Below, one piece after another: positions 57,754 through 64,000 of a stretch of 64,000 nt of DNA. Within the stretch, counting starts at the first letter, position 1. Every line of letters starts with the position of its first letter. Under the pieces are notes generated by a model. That model ran no database searches and had not been told where the DNA came from. It saw only the letters and a list, made by a program, of their open reading frames with translations. The stretch covers positions 1 through 64,000 of the forward strand of contig NZ_LFCV01000028.1 of the NCBI RefSeq assembly GCF_001037465.1, given 5' to 3'. The position numbers were made by a program, and so were the translations under genes. Origin of the DNA: Xenorhabdus khoisanae (GTDB lineage Bacteria; Pseudomonadota; Gammaproteobacteria; Enterobacterales; Enterobacteriaceae).

Positions 57754-57967
57754 GGTTTTTCCTCTTTCGGTTCAAATTGGGCTCAGTGTCGGTGAATCCC
57801 AGTCTGAAACAAGGAAAAACTCTTTTTGCGGAAATGAAAATTAATTTGACTCGATTCATCCATTGACGCGCTTACTCAATCAGCTTAATTTTCACTATAA
57901 ATCAATCTATTAATGTGATTTTAAAATAGGAAAAGCGCCCCGAAAGGCGCCAAAGTGAAAAGGGAAT

Positions 57968-58657
57968 TTATGCCGCCTGGGGCTGTTGATAGGCCTGCAA
58001 ACGGCTCGCCCAGTTACCCAGATAATGCGCCGGTGTATAACGTGTCCGTTTGCTGCCGCCATCAGCCAGCGCATTGCCGATAGTGACCGCTGCCGGAATG
58101 CCGGTCAGGGACAGCTGGACATAAGCCATCACCGCAGCCAGCGGGTCAATATCAATCGCTGACACCCACAGGCTGCATAACGGATCATGCCCCTGCTCTC
58201 TCAGGACGTCAGCGGCGGCCAGTGTCATACTGCCCGCCCCACAAGCCGGCTCGTGCAGTGTCACAAAGGGTTGATCCTGCAAGCGTGCGGAGACATCCTG
58301 CAACTGTATCTCCGCCATCATTCTGGCCACGCACCAAGGGGTAAAAAACTGATTGAGGGCTTTATCCCCCAATCCCAGCTGCATAAACACACTGCCCAGA
58401 AAATCGCAGGGCTCCTGGGCTAACCCCAGCACCACATGGGAAAACAGCTGCACAATCCGGTCAACATCTTCCCGTTCGTACTTTTTGATGGTTTTCAGGT
58501 AATACTGCTCCAGCTCCTCGCTGTAACAGTATTTATTGTGAATGGCGGCCATCGCACAATTACAAAAATCCTGAAAGACCTGATAACGACGGTGGTAACG
58601 CGCCGTCTGGTTAAACAGAGAAATAAACTCTTTCTGATGATCGGGTTGAAATGCCAT
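57968..58657 (-). CDS. Small N6-adenine methylase-like protein
   Basis: A 229-residue protein started at MAFQPDHQKE, where AAGGAAAAC lies upstream; a longer frame reaches 58744. The N6_Mtase features present are QFFTP (residues 103-107) and SAM motif I PACGAGSM (137-144), then an acidic motif II (SAIDIDP). The catalytic (D/N)PP(Y/F) motif IV expected after this is absent, and the protein ends soon after. Such short proteins are common in mobile elements. It may bind SAM without methylating DNA, or act with a partner. Confidence 0.75.
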   Translation of the reverse strand: MAFQPDHQKEFISLFNQTARYHRRYQVFQDFCNCAMAAIHNKYCYSEELEQYYLKTIKKYEREDVDRIVQLFSHVVLGLAQEPCDFLGSVFMQLGLGDKALNQFFTPWCVARMMAEIQLQDVSARLQDQPFVTLHEPACGAGSMTLAAADVLREQGHDPLCSLWVSAIDIDPLAAVMAYVQLSLTGIPAAVTIGNALADGGSKRTRYTPAHYLGNWASRLQAYQQPQAA

Positions 58658-58771
58658 AACGTGTTTTCCTTGCAAAAAATACAGGGAAAACACGTCCGAA
58701 AAGGGAAAATGTTTCCCCTTTCGGTTGAAGTAAAGATAAAACAATAAATTAATAATGAGTTAAACAACGCG

Positions 58772-59695
58772 TTATTGCCCAACGGCGATGGCCGGCACGG
58801 GCAGGTTCATATCCCGCTTTTCATCGTTGACCAGATAAAGCGCCGGCCGGTTCTCCCGTCCTGACTGCCCGTTACCACTGTCCACATGCTCGCCCTGGTC
58901 ATAGCAATCGTAACCTTTGAGCTGACCTGACGATTCGCTGTACCAGTGGCGGATTTCACAGTCAAACACCGATGACAGCTCGCCCATCAGTTCTGCTGAA
59001 GGTGGTGACCACGGGGAGTCAAAGCGCACGGTTAAGCTGCTGACATTGCGGCGCTCCCAGCGGACATGGTGACCCAACGGCCATTCCATACCGTATTGCC
59101 CGTCGTAAAACTGCGCCGGGGTCGCGATGCCTTTCAACAACCCACTGTTACCGTTAACCTCAGTCGCCAGCCGGGTCGGCATTATCATCAGCATATCGCA
59201 GGGCTGCGCAGACTCTGGGTAAGTGTTCAGCTTATCCCAGCATACCCCGATATCAGGCGTCTCAGACCAGCCCACCATCCCAAACCAGTCGGTATATTGC
59301 CGGGTCAGGAGACGGGCGATAATGTCACGCGCCGGCTCCGGTACGCTTTCCCAGCGCACCAGGCTGATACAAGACTGGCGGTACAGGTTATCTATCCGTT
59401 TCATGTTGTCGCTGCTTAACGGCACATTATCCTGCAACAACTTTAGCCACTGTTCAAAAGCCAGGTTCTGCGCTGTCGGTGCCGCCGTGCTGCGCACCAG
59501 CTCCGGATAAGGCGCATAGGTTTGCGGTTTGGTGGGTTTCAGTATCCCCGCACAGCCTGCCAGAAATAACCGCAGGCTTTGCAGCACTGCCTGGCGGTAA
59601 CGGGGAATTTCTTCACCGCAGACCCATTGTTGCATCACGTCAATACACACCGATTTGCCGGTGATTTCCAGTTGATTGGTGACCCATTCTGCCAT
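58772..59695 (-). CDS. YubB/DUF1281 ferredoxin-like-fold island protein
   Basis: The start is taken at MAEWVTNQLEI (307 residues), which has GAGGAAC upstream, rather than at the in-frame 59746 start. The opening WVTNQLEITG and the late segment TVRFDSPWSPPSAELMGELS with CEIRHWYSESS are typical of the api92/YubB ferredoxin-like domain found on plasmids and islands. Function unknown. It is part of a minus-strand block with short spacers. Confidence 0.72.
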   Translation of the reverse strand: MAEWVTNQLEITGKSVCIDVMQQWVCGEEIPRYRQAVLQSLRLFLAGCAGILKPTKPQTYAPYPELVRSTAAPTAQNLAFEQWLKLLQDNVPLSSDNMKRIDNLYRQSCISLVRWESVPEPARDIIARLLTRQYTDWFGMVGWSETPDIGVCWDKLNTYPESAQPCDMLMIMPTRLATEVNGNSGLLKGIATPAQFYDGQYGMEWPLGHHVRWERRNVSSLTVRFDSPWSPPSAELMGELSSVFDCEIRHWYSESSGQLKGYDCYDQGEHVDSGNGQSGRENRPALYLVNDEKRDMNLPVPAIAVGQ

Positions 59696-59785
59696 GGTCA
59701 GGTTCCTCATTGGATGGATAAGAATAAACCGGAGGAACCGCGCCATCAGGGCACAATTCCCCCGATGGGTGATTAAAAAAATGGG

Positions 59786-60094
59786 TTACTTGAATTGTGA
59801 CCCGTTGTCCTGACTGAGCAGCGTCCCGGTAATACCGCTGTCGAAAATCACCCTCAGTTCATCATGAATACCCAGATACGGTGACCTGCGCGGGATACCC
59901 TGCGCATTCAGCCGGGTTAAACCGTATTTATCCACCAACGCGTTGATGGCTTCAAATGGCGGGACGCCATTGGCCATCAGTTCAGCCACCGTGTCGGCTT
60001 CACACAGTGCCGTATCATTCAGGTTCAGGCCAAAATGCCGCTTCAGCAGCGTGCCGGCAATCACCTGCCAGACGGTTAAACGTAAAGGTGCCAT
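59786..60094 (-). CDS. CbtA/YkfI/YeeV-type toxin-like protein
   Basis: A 102-residue protein aligning with the CbtA family: TVWQVIAGTLLKRHFGLNLN corresponds to E. coli VEIWQILLSRLLDQHYGLTL, and INALVDKYGLTRLNAQG to the VNFLVEKYALVRTDQPG region. CbtA toxins bind MreB and FtsZ. It is shorter than the usual 124 residues. No CbeA/YeeU-type antitoxin gene is seen upstream, where it normally lies. A GAGG ribosome site precedes the ATG. Confidence 0.8.
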   Translation of the reverse strand: MAPLRLTVWQVIAGTLLKRHFGLNLNDTALCEADTVAELMANGVPPFEAINALVDKYGLTRLNAQGIPRRSPYLGIHDELRVIFDSGITGTLLSQDNGSQFK

Positions 60095-60110
60095 GGTGAT
60101 ACCTCATGTG

Positions 60111-60653
60111 TTAAACGCTGACAGTCCTTCCGTGCCGGAGAATATCCTGCACTTCACGGCACTGTTGATAACAGGGTGAAACCACATGCAACGACAATAA
60201 CGCGGCTTCATGCCTCAGGACACGGGCTTCCGGGGCATTCTGCCAGCCCTGCTCAAGTACGGCTGACTGACACAACTGCTGCTGTTGCTTTTCCAGTGAC
60301 AGGCGTTCTGATGCCAGCGTCACCGGCTGTGCCCAGACAATCTCGTCATAAAACCGGCCGCCGAGCACTTTTTCATCCTGAGCGTCATAAATCATGACGG
60401 TCAGCGGGAAAAAAACGCCTTTCGTTTGATGAGATAACGTTTCCGGTACTGGCCAGTCGCCCAGCAGATGGATAACCTTCAGGCGCTGCACCGCTTCGGT
60501 TACCGAAGCCGTTTCGCACACGGTCAGGGTTTCTTCCCGCAGAGACTGTGGCATTTGCGGGTGCTGCATCAGGCCGGTGACCTGCACGGTAAAAATGTCT
60601 TCACGTAATGCCGGACCGGTGTCATCCGGTACCGGTAAAAAAATGGGGTTCAT
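60111..60653 (-). CDS. Unrecognised island protein
   Basis: A 180-residue soluble protein with no family that I recognise. It has an acidic N-terminal half and a Gln-rich helical stretch (RLSLEKQQQQLCQSAVLEQG). An AAGGAAA ribosome site precedes the ATG and it lies 16 bases before the CbtA-like gene, so the two are probably co-transcribed. Its position is where a CbeA antitoxin would normally be, but it does not resemble CbeA. Confidence 0.65.
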   Translation of the reverse strand: MNPIFLPVPDDTGPALREDIFTVQVTGLMQHPQMPQSLREETLTVCETASVTEAVQRLKVIHLLGDWPVPETLSHQTKGVFFPLTVMIYDAQDEKVLGGRFYDEIVWAQPVTLASERLSLEKQQQQLCQSAVLEQGWQNAPEARVLRHEAALLSLHVVSPCYQQCREVQDILRHGRTVSV

Positions 60654-60774
60654 CGGTATTTCCTTGATTGGATGTCAAATAAAGAAAACACCCGCCCGAT
60701 ATCAGGAAGGTGTTTTCGGCTCCCTGGTCAGGCGCTTAAGAAAAGGGTTAACAGCATCTCATGGGCTGATAACG

Positions 60775-61245
60775 TCAGTTATGATTATTATTATTGACAC
60801 TGCGGATTAATGACGGACTCAGCACCTTATCCGGCGTGCTTAAATCCAGTACTGTACGTATCAGTTCGGTTTCTGGGTGTTGCCGCGCATATTCACGCAG
60901 TTCGCCGAACCGGTACGCATCCTCATCGGATTCATCCAGTACCGCGATACGGGCAAACACCGCTGTCGTCACCGCCAGCCCGAACGCATCGGCAGACAGC
61001 GTGACGGTTAACGCACTGTCCGGCAGATAAACAGAATACGTGGCGGCAGATGTCGGCACCATATAGGTCAGCGGTTCAGAGGCATCCCGCCTGTCCCAGC
61101 ATTCATACCGGTACTCACCACATAACTGCGCGGCGGTATTGGCAATCAGAAACCCCAGAAACAACCGCTCCAGCGGTTTTTTACCGGAAAATGCCGCAGA
61201 CAGCGCGGGACTGTCCAGCATGATAAGTTCACTTTTTTGCATCAT
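60775..61245 (-). CDS. ArdB/KlcA-type antirestriction protein (copy 1)
   Basis: A 156-residue protein with ArdB/KlcA family order: CGEYRYECWDRR, then YMVPTSAATYSVYL, the signature VTLSADAFGLAVTTAVFARIA, and FGELREYARQHPETELIRTVLD. ArdB proteins counter type I restriction when mobile DNA enters a host. AGGAGAAC precedes two adjacent ATGs. The C-terminus has an extra tail ending in NNNNHN. Confidence 0.85.
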   Translation of the reverse strand: MMQKSELIMLDSPALSAAFSGKKPLERLFLGFLIANTAAQLCGEYRYECWDRRDASEPLTYMVPTSAATYSVYLPDSALTVTLSADAFGLAVTTAVFARIAVLDESDEDAYRFGELREYARQHPETELIRTVLDLSTPDKVLSPSLIRSVNNNNHN

Positions 61246-61346
61246 GTTCTCCTGTCAATAAAAAAAGACGGAGAACACCCTGCCCGACGGGAAGCATGTT
61301 CCCCGTCCGGGTAGCTGGCGTAATGCCAGGGTGGATTAAATTATCG

Positions 61347-61781
61347 TCATGACCCCGCTAAACCTAAAGCCTCCCGAATACACTGGGCCTGGGGATGTTG
61401 CAGCGCGTATTCCCGCAAATCACACAACCGTTCAGCGATTTCATCCTGCTTTATCAGTGCCGTCAGATAGCCCAGTACGCTCAGGGTGACCATCAGCCCG
61501 AACGTATCCGCTGACACCTCGCCGTTAAAGTCAGTGGTCTCGGTTTTGACCACATACGTGTCAGCGCGTGTCGGCACGGCATAGGCAATATTGTCCGACA
61601 CTTTCCGGCACTGCCATGTATCACACCGGTAATCCTCACAAAGCGTGACCGCCGCTTTAATGACCGTGTGTTCCAGCAGCATCAATTCCAGTGGACTGGT
61701 TTGCGGAAAAACATCCTCAAAAGGGGACAATTCAGACACCGGTACAGAATGCACCGTTGTCCTGGTTTCGTTTTGTGGCAT
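61347..61781 (-). CDS. ArdB/KlcA-type antirestriction protein (copy 2)
   Basis: A 144-residue paralogue of the neighbouring gene started at MPQNETRTTV, where CAGGGAG lies upstream; a longer frame reaches 61811. Family segments are CEDYRCDTWQCRK, YAVPTRADTYVV, EVSADTFGLMVTLSVLGYL and CDLREYALQHPQAQCIREAL. The pair is diverged, so it is an old tandem duplication or separate acquisitions. Confidence 0.85.
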   Translation of the reverse strand: MPQNETRTTVHSVPVSELSPFEDVFPQTSPLELMLLEHTVIKAAVTLCEDYRCDTWQCRKVSDNIAYAVPTRADTYVVKTETTDFNGEVSADTFGLMVTLSVLGYLTALIKQDEIAERLCDLREYALQHPQAQCIREALGLAGS

Positions 61782-62050
61782 TGTGGACTCCCTGAAAACA
61801 ACGGAGAACACATTACCCGACGGGAAACGTATTCCCCGTTGGGTGGCTGGCGTATTGGCCAGAGTGGATTAAATAACCTTCATCATCAACAACGATGATA
61901 TCTGCTTCCAAAGGTGGGCAGATGTACCACACAGTGTGTACTCCCTTGCAGGCTACGGGAGTGTTGGTGTCGCTGCCCGAAGGTGATCCTTACAAGCGAC
62001 CGGATCATCGATAAGTCTTACCACGCTAATGAACGGAAATCATAAGGTCA

Positions 62051-62152
62051 ATGCGTAATTCATTTTCCGAGACAAAAAATAATATCAGAAGCGCGATGGC
62101 ATTATTTGAATTGATTAGAATGCAATCTACCCGTTCCAATTTTATGGTGTAA
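62051..62152 (+). CDS. Candidate 33-residue small ORF
   Basis: ATG to TAA on the plus strand, with AAGG four bases upstream. The peptide has no signal sequence and ends RSNFMV. I recognise no family. It may be a chance frame, but it is the only plus-strand candidate in this part of the island and lies next to the borosin-type gene. Confidence 0.25.
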   Translation: MRNSFSETKNNIRSAMALFELIRMQSTRSNFMV

Positions 62153-62176
62153 CAAAATCAGGCAACTTGCTCTAAC

Positions 62177-62196
62177 TCACTTCTGGACAGAAGTGA
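62177..62196. promoter_or_regulatory. 20-base palindrome in the island spacer
   Basis: Nine-base arms TCACTTCTG / CAGAAGTGA flank a GA centre. It lies 178 bases beyond the stop of the borosin-type gene on its 3' side. It could be a regulator site or a processing hairpin. Confidence 0.45.
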
Positions 62197-62374
62197 TTTG
62201 GGGCAATCTGCCAGACTTAATCACATTGTAGCAATGAAACTGACAGATTGTGTCCAGACTTATACATGACATAAAAGAGAAATCGTACGGTTCAAGGCCA
62301 TTGGCTTGCCCTCGGCAGAACCCTTTTATCTGTTGGCTATCTAAAAAATCAGCATAACTTTTGTTGATTTCACG

Positions 62375-64000
62375 TTATTTATGCAACAGAGGATCCCCTA
62401 TGACTAATTCTGCTGCTTCTGCTGTTTGGGCCGGTACCTCTAATGGTTCTACCGGATCCCCACCGGGGTTAGATTCTGCGACATGTTCCTGAATCGCATC
62501 TTCATTATTACCTTCCATCGCGACTTGCTGAGGCGTTTTTTTCATGACTGCACGTATCCGACCAGGCTGAGACGAGATAATCGCGGCATGTTCTTTTGCA
62601 GAGAGTCCCTCGAATCGTTGTAAGAAATCCTGTGGATTACGCAGCCATTCTTCTTTCATTTCGGGATATAGTGAAAGCTGTGCTAGCGCGTCGAACATAC
62701 TGGATGTTGTTCGCGTGCGTTTATAATTCTCCGGAATGGTATGTCCGTCCAGTCCTGAAACAGCAGCAAGCTCGCGTTCGCTGTAAGGTTTGCCCGGGGT
62801 GTAGGGACCGGCATACCCCACATTACCGAGAACTTTCAAACCCAAAAGTTTACCGACGGCAGGATCAGACTCACGGATAGTTTTTGGTGGCAAATAGAAC
62901 GTTGAGATCCCCGTTACCTGTTTTACAACCTCGGGTTTAAGAAAATCGGCGATTTTATATTTTTCAACCAGAGGCTTCGCTATTGCTATGCTTGGTGCGA
63001 CATACAGATAAACGTCGTGTTGCGGCCCATATTCTTTTATCAGACGGTCAATCAGCACCTGAAAGTGTTGATTTTTAAAACCACTAAAATTGAAACCTAG
63101 ATTGCCAACGGCACCAACCTGAAAAATCACAACATGCGAATCGGTAAGCAAGATGCGTTTACGTAGCAGCAAGTCGGTTGCTTCAAGGGTCTGACAACCA
63201 TGAAGTGAGGGATCGATGCCAATATCGGCAAAGAGATTATCTTCGGCGGAAATCCCAGCGAGCATTTCTGCACGGAATCCTTCCTCTTTAGCTATCGCAA
63301 TGGCCCGGTGCGAAGGGTTAACAAAAACACCAGGATGACCATAAAAAACCCCTACCACATATTTCCCCTGGCGCAAGGCACGCAACATGACCTCTGCCAT
63401 CTGGACATACGTCTGGAGGCGCGGTTTGCCATCATCGTAAAGGATATACATATCATGGGCTTTTTTGGCGTTCTTCTCGATAAAAGCTTCAGTCAAGGGA
63501 TCCGCTACAGCATAAAACACTTCATCAGCTGCTTTAATATGGCCCACGGCCTCCATCGTCAGTTGCGCCAAACTTTTGATCCCTGAACCAACAATCACAA
63601 GATGACCGGGGCGAACCCCGAACGCATGCGCAATGCGGCTTGGTCTGGTGCTGGTAGCCCCTGCGCGCTCGGTCGCCAGAGTGCTAAGTCTGGCTCCACG
63701 GAGCGGCTGAGGACGGAAGGGCTGAAACTGTTTTGTGGTGTTGCTCGCGGCTGAGTCCACCTCAGGTGCATCAATTTCCAAGGCTACGACTACCACTTGC
63801 CACTGAGGATCGTCGCTCAGCTCCTGCTCCTCTAGGTAGAACTGTTTTTTGGTGTTGCTCGCGGCTGAGCACGCCACTGAGTCAACAATTTCCACTTCTG
63901 CGGCTACCGCCAGTTCGGAAGGATTTTCGTCTTCAACTGGGAAATCTGTGTTAAACACATCGTTGCTCAGTTCCCGCAGGTGATTACCAATGATATCAGC
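62375..64000 (-). CDS. Borosin-type peptide backbone alpha-N-methyltransferase/precursor fusion (5' end beyond window)
   Basis: This minus-strand frame is open to the window edge; a GTG at 63958 would give 527 residues but has a poor ribosome site, so the gene is treated as partial. Numbering from that GTG: two 38-residue tandem repeats (about 3-78, each ending SAASNTxKQF), a linker, then a tetrapyrrole-methylase-fold domain (about 117-355). GHLVIVGSGIKSL, VVGVFYGHPGVF and GISAEDNLFADI closely follow fungal OphMA. The OphMA catalytic residues Tyr66, Arg72, Tyr76 and Tyr98 correspond to Tyr174, Arg180, Tyr184 and Tyr206. A helical clasp/peptide-binding region (about 420-475) and a 54-residue tail follow, where fungal proteins carry the core peptide. 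The methylated segment is not identified. Borosin enzymes methylate backbone amides of their own or a partner peptide. Confidence 0.85.
   Translation of the reverse strand, partial: ADIIGNHLRELSNDVFNTDFPVEDENPSELAVAAEVEIVDSVACSAASNTKKQFYLEEQELSDDPQWQVVVVALEIDAPEVDSAASNTTKQFQPFRPQPLRGARLSTLATERAGATSTRPSRIAHAFGVRPGHLVIVGSGIKSLAQLTMEAVGHIKAADEVFYAVADPLTEAFIEKNAKKAHDMYILYDDGKPRLQTYVQMAEVMLRALRQGKYVVGVFYGHPGVFVNPSHRAIAIAKEEGFRAEMLAGISAEDNLFADIGIDPSLHGCQTLEATDLLLRKRILLTDSHVVIFQVGAVGNLGFNFSGFKNQHFQVLIDRLIKEYGPQHDVYLYVAPSIAIAKPLVEKYKIADFLKPEVVKQVTGISTFYLPPKTIRESDPAVGKLLGLKVLGNVGYAGPYTPGKPYSERELAAVSGLDGHTIPENYKRTRTTSSMFDALAQLSLYPEMKEEWLRNPQDFLQRFEGLSAKEHAAIISSQPGRIRAVMKKTPQQVAMEGNNEDAIQEHVAESNPGGDPVEPLEVPAQTAEAAELVIGDPLLHK
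63726..63908. repeat. 114-base in-frame repeat within the borosin-type gene
   Basis: Two copies with a 114-base (38-codon) period. The best-conserved 30 bases begin at 63726 and 63840 and differ at one position. They encode the SAASNTxKQF ends of the two N-terminal repeat units. Confidence 0.85.

Larger units (their letters stand above)
61782..62374. other. Island spacer between the antirestriction genes and the borosin-type gene
   Basis: About 590 bases without a recognised long gene. It contains a 33-codon frame at 62051-62152, a 20-base palindrome at 62177-62196, and inverted arms TCTGGACA / TGTCCAGA (near 62182 and 62250). It marks a change of module between defence-evasion genes and the biosynthetic gene. 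Confidence 0.5.

Noticed and set aside
62375-63958. Complete gene starting at the GTG at 63958
   Set aside because: The frame remains open to the window edge, the GTG has no convincing ribosome site, and the repeat pattern suggests more coding sequence upstream.

Overview
The window reads as chromosome of an insect- or nematode-associated member of the Morganellaceae, most likely Xenorhabdus or a close relative such as Photorhabdus. This is inferred from the E. coli-like synteny of its core blocks (fadE-gmhA-yafJ-yafK; gshB-yqgE-yqgF-yggR-yggS-proC-yggT-rdgB-hemW; glsB-yggL-trmB-mutY-yggX-mltC-tRNA-Phe), from a Na+-translocating NQR operon, and from an intergenic palindromic repeat bounded by ATACCC that I associate with these genera. 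No database was consulted.

Layout. 0.1-7.6 kb: an MFS exporter, then the choline-to-glycine-betaine osmoprotection locus (betT diverging from betI-betB-betA). 7.6-12.1 kb: a GNAT enzyme, a repeat-rich lipoprotein, and an iron-uptake pair (TonB receptor plus FecI-like sigma factor) with Fur-like sites. 12.1-19.4 kb: nqrABCDEF, apbE and nqrM on the minus strand. 19.8-24.6 kb: peptidoglycan amidase-like LdtF/DpaA, YafJ, GmhA and FadE. 24.6-29 kb: lysA/lysR, then a LysR regulator and an exported metallo-beta-lactamase-fold protein. 29.0-30.8 kb: a gene-poor stretch with a pentanucleotide repeat, a striking tRNA-like array of five anticodon-type hairpins, an unrecognised gene beginning inside a palindromic repeat, and a short prepilin peptidase. 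31.1-39.1 kb: housekeeping genes from rsmE to hemW. 39.1-46.8 kb: a second leuC/leuD pair with its own LysR regulator, wrecked IS3 and IS110 elements, then a LysR / homocitrate-synthase-like / AEC-transporter group. 46.8-55.0 kb: a YrdC-domain protein, a broken YbhB-type gene, a siderophore/heme binding protein, yggN, glsB, yggL, trmB, mutY, yggX and mltC.

55.2-64.0 kb is an integrated element at tRNA-Phe: a tyrosine recombinase, a degenerate TraI_2-domain protein, a small N6-methylase-like protein, a YubB/DUF1281-like protein, a CbtA-type toxin with no visible antitoxin, and two ArdB/KlcA-type antirestriction proteins. All lie on the minus strand, like a leading-region or defence-evasion module of an integrative conjugative element. 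At the window edge this island carries the most unusual gene: a close relative of the fungal borosin peptide-backbone N-methyltransferases (OphMA type). It has catalytic and clasp domains, plus an N-terminal extension of 38-residue tandem repeats whose reading frame runs off the window.

Two further signals are not explained by ordinary genes. One is the tRNA-like hairpin array at 29.5-29.8 kb, whose stems covary and whose loops match the selenocysteine tRNA anticodon loop. The other is a recurrent habit of short tandem duplications sitting on or next to stop codons (ruvX, yggS, proC, yggT, hemW, the YrdC gene, mltC).
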